From: Frischella japonica
GTDB taxonomy: Bacteria; Pseudomonadota; Gammaproteobacteria; Enterobacterales; Orbaceae
NCBI RefSeq assembly: GCF_014489845.1
Contig: NZ_JABURY010000018.1
Coordinates: 117,213 to 181,212 of the forward strand
DNA length: 64,000 nt
Direction of reading: 5' to 3'
In this document: positions 1 to 10,583 of the stretch, in pieces
Layout: each line of letters starts with the position of its first letter
Position numbering within the stretch: position 1 is the first letter of the stretch
Made by a program: the position numbers and the translations under genes
The notes under the pieces: generated by a model
Database searches by the model: none
Told to the model about the DNA's origin: nothing
Seen by the model: the letters and a program-made list of their open reading frames with translations, nothing else

Positions 1-1029
1 TTGTTTGACGTCTTGAGATTGCTCTTTATGCATGACCAATACCGCATCTTTGGTCTCAATAATAATTAAATTGTTAATCCCAACCGTAGCCACCAATTTA
101 TTTTCGGAGCGGATATAACTATCATTGGTATTTATAGCAATGACATCGCCTTGAATAACATTGTTGCTATCATCTTTTTTACTCATTTCCCATAGTGATA
201 ACCAACTTCCTACATCACTCCATTGTGCATCCATTGGCACTACAACAGCATCTTGTGTATGTTCCATCACAGCATAATCAATAGAATTAGAGGGACATTT
301 TTCAAATTCTGTTTTATCCAAACGAATGAAATCCAAATCAATAGATTGATGGCATAATGCAAGTTTGCAATGTGTTAAGATTTCAGGACAATATTTTTCT
401 AACTCATCTAAATAACGCTGTGCTTTAAATATAAACATTCCGCTATTCCATAAAAATTGCCTTGATTGGAGGTAATCTTTAGCCGTTTCCAAATTAGGTT
501 TTTCAACAAAATTTGCTACATCAAAGGTGGTTGCTGATACTTTTTTGCCCTTTTTGATATAACCATATCCTGTTTCAGGGTAAGTTGGTATGACACCAAA
601 CGTTACTAATTTATCATTACTTGCATGAACAACTGCATCTCGAATCGCGTTATAGAATGCCAATTCATTACGAATAACATGGTCAGCCGCTAATACCAAT
701 AAAATACCATTAGGATCTTTGCGCATAACTTCAAGTGCAGCTAAAGCTACAGCAGGTGCGGTATTGCGTCCACAAGGTTCTAAAATAATATTATTCGCTA
801 ATTGATCAATTTCTCTTAGCTGTTCAGCAACAACAAAACGATGTTCCTCATTACAAATGATTAAAGGATTTGAGCGATTTTCTAATCCATGTAAACGCTT
901 AATTGTGGCCTGTAACATGGTATCTTCGCCAAACAATTGGATAAATTGCTTAGGATAAGATTCTCGTGATAATGGCCATAGCCTACTACCGGTACCACCT
1001 GCCATTATGATAGGATATATTTTATTCAT
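1..1029 (-). CDS. manC: Mannose-1-phosphate guanylyltransferase, 3' part missing
   Basis: Makes GDP-mannose from mannose-1-phosphate and GTP, a cytoplasmic sugar donor for surface polysaccharide. I translated 343 codons from the ATG at 1029; the frame is open to the window edge, so the C-terminus is cut off. The N-terminus has the nucleotidyltransferase signature MAGGTGSRLWPLSRESYPKQ, followed by the ILEPCGRNTAPAVALAAL region, VEKPNLETA and the WNSGMF motif. Whether a C-terminal phosphomannose isomerase domain follows (as in the longer ManC/AlgA type) cannot be seen. The start lies 2 bp after the stop of the upstream glycosyltransferase, so it is last in the visible polysaccharide operon. Confidence 0.93.
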   Translation of the reverse strand, partial: MNKIYPIIMAGGTGSRLWPLSRESYPKQFIQLFGEDTMLQATIKRLHGLENRSNPLIICNEEHRFVVAEQLREIDQLANNIILEPCGRNTAPAVALAALEVMRKDPNGILLVLAADHVIRNELAFYNAIRDAVVHASNDKLVTFGVIPTYPETGYGYIKKGKKVSATTFDVANFVEKPNLETAKDYLQSRQFLWNSGMFIFKAQRYLDELEKYCPEILTHCKLALCHQSIDLDFIRLDKTEFEKCPSNSIDYAVMEHTQDAVVVPMDAQWSDVGSWLSLWEMSKKDDSNNVIQGDVIAINTNDSYIRSENKLVATVGINNLIIIETKDAVLVMHKEQSQDVKQ

Positions 1030-1031
1030 TA

Positions 1032-2120
1032 TCATTTACTCTTTGAAATTAATTCAATATATAAATCATCAACTAATTTATTCATCGTTAGCGCCGAAAA
1101 ACGTGATGTAACAAAATCAATGCAATGCTTTTTCATCAAACGCCAATCATCTTCCGTTTTACTATTTAATAAGTTAATGATACTTAACATGTCACTTTCA
1201 AAATCAAATAAATATCCAGTGTTGCCATTATTAACCACTTCTGGTAGTGCACTACAGTTGTTTGCCAAAACCGGTAAACCAAAACTCTCAGCTTCTACTG
1301 CAACCAACCCAAATGATTCCCAACGACTTGGCATTACTAACACCATTGAATGCTGAAAATAAGGTATAATAGATTGATAATTCAGCCAACCTAAGTAATT
1401 GACATTATCTGCCTTTAAACGTTCTACATTTTCGTGAACACTATCTCCGATAATCGTAAATTGAAATTGGTGCTTGTCTAACCTTTTAATTAATTCAATT
1501 AAATAATCATAACCTTTTTGCCGGTCAAAACGACCAACAAATAATATTTTCTTTTTATGATTACAAGGGTCATATGGTGAAACCGTGTCACAACGAATAA
1601 AATCAATACCATTGTATATGACGCATAATTTGGCACGATTTATGCCATAATTAATAGCTTGCTGCTGTTCAAAATAGCTAGTACAGATAATTCGATGGGT
1701 GATAAATTGTAAACAACGTTCAATAACAGCGTAACAACGGACTTTAAAACTGGTCGTCGCCATCAAAAATGAAAAAGCATGCGGACAATAAATAACAATC
1801 GGTCGCTGAATGGGATATAAAAATATTAATGAAATTCGACAAATTAAGCCAGCAAAACTACTGTGGATATGAATGATAGCAGGTTTATTTTTAAGTACTA
1901 AAACAATAAAATTTTTTAATAAAGATAGCAAGGATAAGCAATTTCGACCGGTGCGCTGAAACAAATATTTTTTTCCTTCCGGAACATGAGCCAATTCTTC
2001 TGCTTGACTATCAGGCACCAATACACTGACATCATATTTTTTTGCTTGATAAGCAACCAGTTGTTGCATGACTGAAGCAACTCCGCCCTTAATTGTTTCA
2101 GCAACATGTAGGATTTTCAT
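1032..2120 (-). CDS. Glycosyltransferase family 4
   Basis: Probable cytoplasmic or membrane-associated glycosyltransferase adding a sugar to the lipid-linked repeat unit. The 362 residues begin with MKILHVAETIKGGVASVM, the GT4 N-terminal Rossmann start with the Gly-Gly loop. The C-terminal half has KILFVGRFDRQKGYDYLIEL and the E-x7-E element SRWESFGLVAVEAESFGLP, typical of GT-B retaining enzymes. The acceptor and sugar cannot be read from sequence, although manC next door makes mannose transfer plausible. It lies 3 bp after the upstream glycosyltransferase and 2 bp before manC, so the genes are probably co-transcribed. Confidence 0.88.
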   Translation of the reverse strand: MKILHVAETIKGGVASVMQQLVAYQAKKYDVSVLVPDSQAEELAHVPEGKKYLFQRTGRNCLSLLSLLKNFIVLVLKNKPAIIHIHSSFAGLICRISLIFLYPIQRPIVIYCPHAFSFLMATTSFKVRCYAVIERCLQFITHRIICTSYFEQQQAINYGINRAKLCVIYNGIDFIRCDTVSPYDPCNHKKKILFVGRFDRQKGYDYLIELIKRLDKHQFQFTIIGDSVHENVERLKADNVNYLGWLNYQSIIPYFQHSMVLVMPSRWESFGLVAVEAESFGLPVLANNCSALPEVVNNGNTGYLFDFESDMLSIINLLNSKTEDDWRLMKKHCIDFVTSRFSALTMNKLVDDLYIELISKSK

Positions 2121-2123
2121 TAC

Positions 2124-3173
2124 TTATTCCTGGCTCATTAGTTGGTTAATGGTATCATTTAAAATTTGAGCAGAATCAGCCCAAGAAAATCTTGCCACAT
2201 TCTGTAAACCTTTGGTTACTAATCCTTTGTATAATTGTTTATCTTGAAGTAAAAGATTTATTTTTTCTTTAATATCATTAACATCTTTTGGATTAAAATA
2301 AATCACACTGTCGCCTAATACTTCTGGCATGACTGACAAATTAGATGAGATAACTGGGCAACCACATGCCTGAGCTTCTAATGGTGGAATACCAAATCCT
2401 TCATATAATGAAGGAAAAACGAAGGCATAAGCATTTTGATAAAGTTCGATCAACTGTTCATCTGAAACACGACCTAAAAAATTAATGTTTTTTTCATTTT
2501 GATATTGAATAGCAATCGAACCTTTATTTCCCACAATTTTCAATTTCAATGTAGGATGATTAAGCAATAAAAAAGCTTTTACTAACGACTCGAAATTCTT
2601 ATGTGAAAAATCAGAAGAAACCGCTAATAAATATAGTTCATTATGATGATTATCATAATGTGGTCTAAACTTTTTATCAACAGCATTGTAAATTACCTTA
2701 ATATCACGATGATATTTTGGATAAAAATACAAAATCTCTTGCTTAGAAAATTGGCTAACAGTTAAAATTTTCTTTGCTCGTTTAATAAGGTTCGGCACCA
2801 TTAATTTATAAAATAAACCAAATCCCAATGAAACAGTTTTAGGGTAACGTTTAAATATTACATCATGCAATACAATAATATTGTTTTTATAAAAAATAGG
2901 TGCTCGATTACATAAATTAATTAATAGATGATTGCCCTGTTTCTTGAGGAATTTTGGTAGTTCAATTTGTTCCCAGTAAAAACCATTTTTTTTACCTACT
3001 ACTTGTACAGGAAAAGATCTTTCTAAAATAGCAATGTTTTCCACATTCGGTACTAAAAATACAAGGTCATGACGTAGCTTTAATAACTCCTGACAAATCT
3101 CTAAAGCAAAGCGTTGTACGCCTGTCATATTTTGAGTTAAAAAACGAGCATTAACATATACTTTCATAGCCAT
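2124..3173 (-). CDS. Glycosyltransferase family 4, mannosyltransferase-like
   Basis: A 349-residue GT-B glycosyltransferase. The N-terminal VYVNARFLTQNMTGVQRFALEI pattern is common in WbaZ/WbdB-like mannosyltransferases of O-antigen clusters. The C-terminal half contains LLAVSSDFSHKNFESLVKAF and the E-x7-E region SLYEGFGIPPLEAQACGCPV. Mannose specificity is only suggested by the family pattern and by manC in the same operon. The first two codons give Met-Ala-Met, so translation could begin at the third codon. It sits between the Wzy-like gene (16 bp upstream) and the next glycosyltransferase (3 bp downstream). Confidence 0.87.
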   Translation of the reverse strand: MAMKVYVNARFLTQNMTGVQRFALEICQELLKLRHDLVFLVPNVENIAILERSFPVQVVGKKNGFYWEQIELPKFLKKQGNHLLINLCNRAPIFYKNNIIVLHDVIFKRYPKTVSLGFGLFYKLMVPNLIKRAKKILTVSQFSKQEILYFYPKYHRDIKVIYNAVDKKFRPHYDNHHNELYLLAVSSDFSHKNFESLVKAFLLLNHPTLKLKIVGNKGSIAIQYQNEKNINFLGRVSDEQLIELYQNAYAFVFPSLYEGFGIPPLEAQACGCPVISSNLSVMPEVLGDSVIYFNPKDVNDIKEKINLLLQDKQLYKGLVTKGLQNVARFSWADSAQILNDTINQLMSQE

Positions 3174-3189
3174 TATATTTTTTCCTAAT

Positions 3190-4374
3190 TCATTTTTCTT
3201 TAGAATCTAACATAATCAAATAATAATATAATAGGATAATAAAATTATCGACTGTCAGAATATAAACCGTAGAAGTGAATAGTACTAAGATAAAAAACTT
3301 AAAACTATCTAATTTAAGTATTACAACCGAAAAACAAATTAAAATTATACCAAACAAGCCAAAATCTAAAATTAAACCAATAAAACCAATTGATGGATAT
3401 AAATGACGTTCATTTACCAGATAATCAACTAATGCCATACTTTCAGAATTAAAACAATTAAAATCTACAGGACATCCTGAGAGCAAATATTTTTCTTGCA
3501 TATTAAAGACCAGATAAGCAGCAGAGAAACGATGAGCAATAGATTCGTTATCATAAAAATAATTGGTCGATCCAATATTCAAATAAACAGCGATATAACA
3601 ATAAACTAAAAACAAAACTAAAAATGTCAGAAATACTGGAATCTTATTAATAAAATTTTTAAATAAAAATAAAATGGGTAACAATAAACCTAAAATTGAA
3701 ATTTTAGATAAACTAAATAGAAAACCGAGTAAAAAAATGACGTTTTCAACAAATGTCATTTTTCCATATTGTTTCCTTATTAAAAAAACAATACATAGTA
3801 AAGAAACAAAAAAACCAGCTTCGCGAGACAAACCAGACATTCTTGGAAATAGAAACAAAACATACTGATTTGTAAAAGTAAGAGTTGCATATTCCCCCCA
3901 TAATGCCAAAGACATTTGCTCTGGACCTAACGAACTAGCTAGTACTGGCGAATAGAAATAAGTAACAAATTGAATAATACAAAATATTGCTGAAAATAAG
4001 AAACACGCATATATTTTTTTTATTATTGCCTCACCAATAAAGAAAATATAAGCAACACCTAAACTTATCGAAAAACATTTAATGGTTAAGTTAAATTTTA
4101 AAGATAACAAACAACCAGTTAACCATAAAAATAATAAAAGAACATATTTTAAATTAATTCTTTCTATTAATTTAAGCACAAATTCTTTATCGCAACAGAT
4201 CATTGGTAGCCAAAGATAAATTGTTGTGTCATCGATAGAAGGATTAAATGGCGTTGCTATAAAAAAGAAGGCGATTAACCATCTTAAACAAGATAAACCT
4301 GTACCTTCTTTCGCTACGATGCGATTAAAATGATTGTTTACAGAAACATTATTTACTTTTAGCATAGGGGTCAC
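3190..4374 (-). CDS. Wzy-like polysaccharide polymerase, inner membrane
   Basis: A very hydrophobic protein of 394 residues with about ten predicted membrane segments. A longer polar stretch around residues 255-315 (NIGSTNYFYDNESIAHRFS) resembles the large periplasmic loop of Wzy polymerases. The motif RMSGLSREAGFF near residue 178 is like the Arg-rich region seen in O-antigen polymerases and ligases. Position between glycosyltransferase genes and close to wzx supports polymerisation of repeat units. The start codon is GTG, overlapping the upstream stop by 4 bp (GTGA), which suggests translational coupling; an ATG three codons later is an alternative. Wzy proteins are poorly conserved, so this rests on topology and context. 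Confidence 0.72.
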   Translation of the reverse strand: MTPMLKVNNVSVNNHFNRIVAKEGTGLSCLRWLIAFFFIATPFNPSIDDTTIYLWLPMICCDKEFVLKLIERINLKYVLLLFLWLTGCLLSLKFNLTIKCFSISLGVAYIFFIGEAIIKKIYACFLFSAIFCIIQFVTYFYSPVLASSLGPEQMSLALWGEYATLTFTNQYVLFLFPRMSGLSREAGFFVSLLCIVFLIRKQYGKMTFVENVIFLLGFLFSLSKISILGLLLPILFLFKNFINKIPVFLTFLVLFLVYCYIAVYLNIGSTNYFYDNESIAHRFSAAYLVFNMQEKYLLSGCPVDFNCFNSESMALVDYLVNERHLYPSIGFIGLILDFGLFGIILICFSVVILKLDSFKFFILVLFTSTVYILTVDNFIILLYYYLIMLDSKEK

Positions 4375-5486
4375 AATTTAGTTGATGGATTTATATTAAT
4401 ACGCCCACTTAAAAAACTTTTTAACAAAAGCGCTAAATTATTTATTCTTTCCTGATCATTTTTACCAGAAAACAAATGAGACTCAGGTAAATAATCCAAC
4501 ATACCATCTCTAGCTGATGATAAAACAGGAATATGATATTGTAAGGATTCCAACATAACTAAAGGAACACCTTCAAATCGTGAAGGCATAATGACTAAAT
4601 CAGGTAAAACGTCTAGCTCCCATACATTGTTAACCCAACCATAGAAGATAACCTTCGTTTTTTTTAATTCATTAGCTACCATTGACTTTAATTTTTCTAA
4701 ATCAGGTCCATTACCCACAATATGAAGACTAATTGTTTTTCCCGAAGGAAAATCTGGTTCTATTCGTGATAAGGATTTCACTAAAATATCATGACCTTTT
4801 TGGGAGAAAATGATACGGCCAATAATGAAAAGATTAATCGTTTGGGAATCATATTTAGTTAAAGAATGTGAATTTAAATCAACTTTTTTTAAAATAAAAT
4901 TTTCAAGTATAAAAATATTTGCTTTGGGATTGTAGGCTTTTAATTTTTCCTTAAATACACGTGCAATGGTTATATAATTTTGGCATGACCGATAGACCCA
5001 GGGACTAAGAAAATCTTTGATCATCCAAAATTTACTTCCCATTTCCCGAAATGAATGTGTATAAGGGATATATGAAATAACATTTATATTTAATTTGTTA
5101 GCCATAAGAAGAAAAATACTACCTTGCTCAATATCTCCTTGAATGATAACTAATGAATTATATTGTTCATTCAATTCTAATAATAATTTTTCCGCTTTCT
5201 TACGATAAGAAAAATTAAAAAAAGATTGAACTATTTCCCCTTTTTTATGATTTACATTATGCAGTTGATAACTTAAATGATTCAATGCAAATGCTTTTTT
5301 CAAACTCTCATTTTTAGAAGGTATAAATGAATCGATAGTACAATTTTCATTAAATTTTTTTATAATATTGATTGCCATACTTTCATGGCCACCAATTATA
5401 GCTGTCACAAAAATAAATGCAGTTCGAGTACCTAGTTGATCCAATACTAATTGAGTATCATCGAATTTATGGTTAGCATAATTCAC
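4371..5486 (-). CDS. Glycosyltransferase family 4
   Basis: A 371-residue probable retaining glycosyltransferase. The N-terminal part contains FVTAIIGGHESMAINIIKKF, a GT4-like glycine loop preceding a helix. The C-terminal GT-B domain shows NLFIIGRIIFSQKGHDILVKSL, LHIVGNGPDLEKLKSMV and the E-x7-E element MPSRFEGVPLVMLESLQYHIP. Its 3' end overlaps the Wzy-like start by 4 bp. A 158-bp very AT-rich gap separates it from wzx, so it may have its own promoter there, but I could not identify one. The substrate is unknown. Confidence 0.86.
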   Translation of the reverse strand: MNYANHKFDDTQLVLDQLGTRTAFIFVTAIIGGHESMAINIIKKFNENCTIDSFIPSKNESLKKAFALNHLSYQLHNVNHKKGEIVQSFFNFSYRKKAEKLLLELNEQYNSLVIIQGDIEQGSIFLLMANKLNINVISYIPYTHSFREMGSKFWMIKDFLSPWVYRSCQNYITIARVFKEKLKAYNPKANIFILENFILKKVDLNSHSLTKYDSQTINLFIIGRIIFSQKGHDILVKSLSRIEPDFPSGKTISLHIVGNGPDLEKLKSMVANELKKTKVIFYGWVNNVWELDVLPDLVIMPSRFEGVPLVMLESLQYHIPVLSSARDGMLDYLPESHLFSGKNDQERINNLALLLKSFLSGRININPSTKL

Positions 5487-5644
5487 TTAATCAAACTCTC
5501 ACTTATTAAAAAATTATACTATAATATCAAAATGTTGTATTAAAAAATACAATTTAAGTTTAATTCTTTTCTAACATAATTATAGGAACTAACTAAATAT
5601 AAATAAAATTTAAATTTTATAAAAATGATTATTAATAGATTATT

Positions 5645-6904
5645 TTATTTGAAGAATTTTTGTTTTTGGCAAAAATATAATCGATGAGTAATTTCAAATA
5701 AATATGTCAAAACAGCTATGATCGTAAATTGATAAACTGCGTTAAAACCAACTAAAATATAGGTACCAAATATTAGTAACAAATAAAATATTGTTGTAAA
5801 AAAACAATTTTTAAGTACAAAATTATATAAACCAAAAACAATTAAACAATTACGCGCTAATGGAACACTAACAGCTAAAATAATTGGAGATAATAATAAA
5901 ATTTCCGTTGGTAAAAGTGTCCCGGTTAATCCTTTTGATAAAAAATCAAGCATGAAAGGTAAAAAAGGTTGTATTAATATAATTAAACTTATTACCCCTA
6001 TAAGAGATAAGTATATAAATTGCCTTACAAATTGCATATTCTTTTGTTTTGCGACCTTGGGATAAATAGCATTATTAGCTACAACAATCAATTGCATAAA
6101 GATATTCATAATTTTTGTTGCTAAATCGTAAATAGCCACATCAGTCATACCTAAAAAAGTACCAATGAATAGTATATTAAAACGATCCTTGACAGCAACA
6201 GCTATATTAGAAATAAAAATCGGCAATCCATCCTTTAAATAAAGGATTATTTGGCTTATTGGTTGGAATGAGAAATTATTTTTATGTTTAACTATCATAA
6301 TAAACAATGCTATTAATCCACCAATGAAGATACCTATTGCATTCAATAAAGGTACATAAAGATAATCGTCAGGCTGATGAATAAATAAAAAAATCGCGAT
6401 CAAAAATATACACTTAATCACTATGGTTAAATAAGTAATATATTTCATTTTTTCGATACCCTGAAAATACCAGATTGGTAAAAGCAGTTCATTAAATGTT
6501 AAGAAAAAAGTAAATATATAGAGCAGTTGGTATTGATGTAAAAAAGGAATAAAGTAAATCATTACTAGGAAGAAAAAAAAGAGTGTAATCCATAAGAAAA
6601 ATTTTGTGATCATTATAGTTGAGATGATCTGAGATAGCTTTTGTTTATCATTGCGATGAATTGATATTGCTTTAGTCCCTGTTGCTTCAAATCCCCAATC
6701 AATCATTAAAGAAAAAAAACTACACAGCGATTGAGCAAATACCACCGAACCAAACATAGTGGCGCCTAGTGTTTTAATTAAGTAAGGATAAGTAATTAAA
6801 GGATATAAGAAATTAAATAACTGTGTTAAAGATAAAAATAAAAAATTTTCAAAAATCCCTTGATTTTCAGATAATTTGGTTTTAATAACACTCAATTTAA
6901 TCAT
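5645..6904 (-). CDS. Wzx-type oligosaccharide flippase
   Basis: Likely moves undecaprenyl-linked repeat units across the inner membrane. The 419 residues are almost entirely hydrophobic with about twelve predicted segments. The N-terminal LFLSLTQLFNFLYPLITYPYLIKTLG followed by GSVVFAQSLCSFFSLMIDWGFEATGTKAIS is characteristic of Wzx/RfbX flippases of the MOP superfamily. It is the first gene of the visible polysaccharide cluster and is followed by glycosyltransferases and the Wzy-like gene, the standard Wzx/Wzy arrangement. I found no JUMPstart/ops element in the 155 bp between it and murA. Confidence 0.88.
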   Translation of the reverse strand: MIKLSVIKTKLSENQGIFENFLFLSLTQLFNFLYPLITYPYLIKTLGATMFGSVVFAQSLCSFFSLMIDWGFEATGTKAISIHRNDKQKLSQIISTIMITKFFLWITLFFFFLVMIYFIPFLHQYQLLYIFTFFLTFNELLLPIWYFQGIEKMKYITYLTIVIKCIFLIAIFLFIHQPDDYLYVPLLNAIGIFIGGLIALFIMIVKHKNNFSFQPISQIILYLKDGLPIFISNIAVAVKDRFNILFIGTFLGMTDVAIYDLATKIMNIFMQLIVVANNAIYPKVAKQKNMQFVRQFIYLSLIGVISLIILIQPFLPFMLDFLSKGLTGTLLPTEILLLSPIILAVSVPLARNCLIVFGLYNFVLKNCFFTTIFYLLLIFGTYILVGFNAVYQFTIIAVLTYLFEITHRLYFCQKQKFFK

Positions 6905-7060
6905 AAATTAATTAATCTCATCCAACACTTTATATTTTTCCCAATCCAAGGAGACAGTTAATTTAGTCACAAAATTTTATAAAAATTTGTTCCTTACAAT
7001 TTCTGCAATTTTAAATCAGAAAAGTCTTTTATGATTTAATTGTTAAGAATTTCTTCTATT

Positions 7061-8362
<1,302 letters not shown>

Positions 8363-8535
8363 TCATTATAAATGGAATAACAAAATCTGTAATTATTAAT
8401 TTAATTAAAACATGAAAATGTATGTTTAATAATAAAAAATATATTTTTTCAATCGCATTTTTCAAAACGAAGCAAGTGATTAGATTTAAAAAAAATGTTA
8501 ATATTCACCTCATGGCGATATAGAAGGAAAACAAA

Positions 8536-8733
8536 ATGTTTGATGATTTAGCTAAAGCAGGAAAATATCTCGGTCAAGCAGCTAAATTAATGATCGGTAT
8601 TCCCGATTATGATAATTATGTACAACACATGAAATTAACTCATCCTGATCAAAAACCAATGACATATGAAGCGTTTTTTAAAGAACGTCAAGAAGCCAAA
8701 TATAGTGGTAAAGGCGGCTTTAAATGTTGTTGA
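8536..8733 (+). CDS. yjiX: YbdD/YjiX family small protein
   Basis: A 65-residue protein of the YbdD/YjiX family (DUF466). It has the strongly conserved [20 protein letters not shown] core, the [11 protein letters not shown] motif and a C-terminal CC pair. Its molecular role is not established; in E. coli it lies between the pyruvate transporter gene btsT and yjiA. Here btsT is absent and yjiX is followed 35 bp later by yjiA. A purine-rich ribosome site (GAAGGAAAAC) precedes the ATG. The pair is inserted on the opposite strand inside what is otherwise the mla-murA block. Confidence 0.92.
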   Translation: MFDDLAKAGKYLGQAAKLMIGIPDYDNYVQHMKLTHPDQKPMTYEAFFKERQEAKYSGKGGFKCC

Positions 8734-8768
8734 TTTAGTCATTTCAAACAAATTTAAAAAGGCCAATA

Positions 8769-9803
8769 ATGACAATAACAAATCACATGCCGGTGACTAT
8801 TCTGACTGGATTTTTAGGTTCTGGTAAAACGACTTTAATAAATCATTTACTAAATCATAATCATAATGAGAAAATTATGATAATTGAAAATGAATTTGGT
8901 CCGATTAATATTGATGGTGGTTTATTAAAACACGATACCAATATCGATATCATTGAAATGACTAATGGTTGTATCTGTTGTAGTGTACAAGGCGAGTTAA
9001 TTACTGCATTACATCAACTACATCAAAAAAGATTAGCCGGTGAAATTAATTTTGACCGTTTAATTATTGAAACAACTGGTCTTGCCGACCCTGCCCCTAT
9101 TTTGCAAACCTTTTTTATTGATGATGTGATCCGTGAAACAATTCAACTTGATGCCGTTATCACTACAGTAGATTGTGAACACATCTCAACACACTTAAAA
9201 AATCATCGTGTTGCCGCTTCACAAATCGGTTTTGCTGATCGTATTATTTTAACCAAAACAGATCGTGTTAAAACGGCAGATAAATTATCGGTTATAGCTC
9301 GAATCAATGCGATTAATAATAAGGCCATGATCATTGAAGCTAATCATGGTCAAATTGCCAAAACACAATGGCTTGATTTACATACTTTTGATTTAAATGA
9401 TGAATTAACGATTAGTAAAGGTTTTTTTACAGTCGATATGAGTAAACAGTTGGTAACTAAATTTACACCTTTTACATCAAAATTACATTCATATCAATCA
9501 TATGATGATAATATTTTCTCTTATTTATTTGAAGCTACTGAATTAGATCTCAAAAAAATTGGCAGTTTTATTGAAAAACTGATCGAACAATATGGTAATG
9601 ATATGTTGCGCTATAAAGGCGTTTTAGCAATCAAAAATCAATCACAGAAATTAATTATACAAGGAGTACATAAAGTTGTCGGATTTGATTATGGGTCTGC
9701 TTGGGATAACATAACGCCAAAAGAATCTAAATTCGTTGTGATTAGCCGTAAATTGCCTTTTGAAGAATTAAAACAACAGTTTTTAGCGACTATTGCCGAT
9801 TAA
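8769..9803 (+). CDS. yjiA: CobW/YjiA-family GTPase (COG0523)
   Basis: A G3E-family GTPase implicated in metal handling; the E. coli YjiA protein binds GTP and transition metals. The 344 residues contain the P-loop GFLGSGKTT (residues 14-22), the metal-binding CICC motif at 68-71, ETTGLADP (Walker B region) and the base-recognition TKTD. The C-terminal CobW domain carries DMLRYKGVLAI. It is slightly longer than the roughly 318-residue E. coli homologue. The exact metal or client is unknown. It is probably co-transcribed with yjiX. A short inverted repeat (CGCCC/GGGCG near 9828-9843) follows it but lacks a clear T-run. Confidence 0.92.
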   Translation: MTITNHMPVTILTGFLGSGKTTLINHLLNHNHNEKIMIIENEFGPINIDGGLLKHDTNIDIIEMTNGCICCSVQGELITALHQLHQKRLAGEINFDRLIIETTGLADPAPILQTFFIDDVIRETIQLDAVITTVDCEHISTHLKNHRVAASQIGFADRIILTKTDRVKTADKLSVIARINAINNKAMIIEANHGQIAKTQWLDLHTFDLNDELTISKGFFTVDMSKQLVTKFTPFTSKLHSYQSYDDNIFSYLFEATELDLKKIGSFIEKLIEQYGNDMLRYKGVLAIKNQSQKLIIQGVHKVVGFDYGSAWDNITPKESKFVVISRKLPFEELKQQFLATIAD

Positions 9804-9899
9804 TAAAACTACCGAATGAATAAAATACGCCCTTAAATGGGCGCGTAAGATAATGCTAAGGAGAAAAATAATTATATAAAATATTATAACAATTTAGTG

Positions 9900-10157
9900 T
9901 CAAAGTCCCAATAACTTGCGTTCACGTTGCCATTCCGCCGGTGTATAAGTTTTAATTGATAAAGCATGTATACGATTATCCGCAATATAAGGGGATAACG
10001 GAGCATAGACTGCTTGTTGTTTTTTTACTCGACTTAAATCAGCAAACATATCACCTACGGCAATCACTTGAAAATGACTTCCATCATCAGTGATAGCATA
10101 TACCTCATCTAAATTGAGTGATTGTTTTAACTTCTCTTCAATTTCTTTCTTATCCAT
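9900..10157 (-). CDS. ibaG: BolA-family protein IbaG
   Basis: A BolA-like protein that works with monothiol glutaredoxin in iron-sulfur trafficking and acid response. The 85 residues include GDGSHFQ-type [24 protein letters not shown] and the C-terminal [20 protein letters not shown], closely matching E. coli IbaG. I chose the ATG at 10157 (MDKKEIEEK); the longer frame starts with TTG at 10169 and adds four residues not expected in the family. It lies downstream of mlaB, as in the enteric mla operon, but with a 129-bp gap. Confidence 0.93.
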   Translation of the reverse strand: MDKKEIEEKLKQSLNLDEVYAITDDGSHFQVIAVGDMFADLSRVKKQQAVYAPLSPYIADNRIHALSIKTYTPAEWQRERKLLGL

Positions 10158-10286
10158 ATCAGAAAACAACGCTTATATTATTTAAAATTTGAACTAATTG
10201 AACCAATAATATTAGATACTTGTTCAATTATTATAAATCAATTTATGGTAAAACATTATTATACTTAAAACACTTTAAGAGTAAAT

Positions 10287-10556
10287 CTAAACTAATAACG
10301 CATCAAGATCATAGAGCACGATCAATGTTTTAAGCTGCTGATTTATTGCAATTAATTTAATGTTTTGTTTAATACAAAAATAAGTCAATAGCGCTAAACC
10401 GGCAGAATCAACACGGTTTAACGCTGACACATCTATACCTGTAATATCCTTAAGAAGCTCAGTTCTGTTATGCCAAAGTTGATTAAGTGTATCGCAATCC
10501 AATACGCCACTAAGATGTAATATTTTATCTTGTTTTTGTACTGTAATTACTTGCAT
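10287..10556 (-). CDS. mlaB: Mla STAS-domain protein
   Basis: Small cytoplasmic STAS-domain subunit of the MlaFEDB phospholipid transporter; it binds MlaF and stabilises the ABC complex. The 89 residues carry the STAS core VSALNRVDSAGLALLTYFC. Divergence from enteric MlaB is high, as is usual for this subunit, so the assignment depends also on position: immediately after mlaC and before ibaG. AAGGAGTTGTTGTT precedes the ATG, a good ribosome-binding site. Confidence 0.9.
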   Translation of the reverse strand: MQVITVQKQDKILHLSGVLDCDTLNQLWHNRTELLKDITGIDVSALNRVDSAGLALLTYFCIKQNIKLIAINQQLKTLIVLYDLDALLV

Positions 10557-10583
10557 AACAACAACTCCTTACCCTAAAACATG

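Noticed and set aside
6905..7060. JUMPstart/ops element before the polysaccharide cluster.
   Set aside because: I searched for GGCGGTAG-like sequence on the minus strand and found none.
9828..9843. Terminator after yjiA.
   Set aside because: The CGCCC/GGGCG stem is only 5 bp and has no T-run; mentioned in the yjiA entry only.
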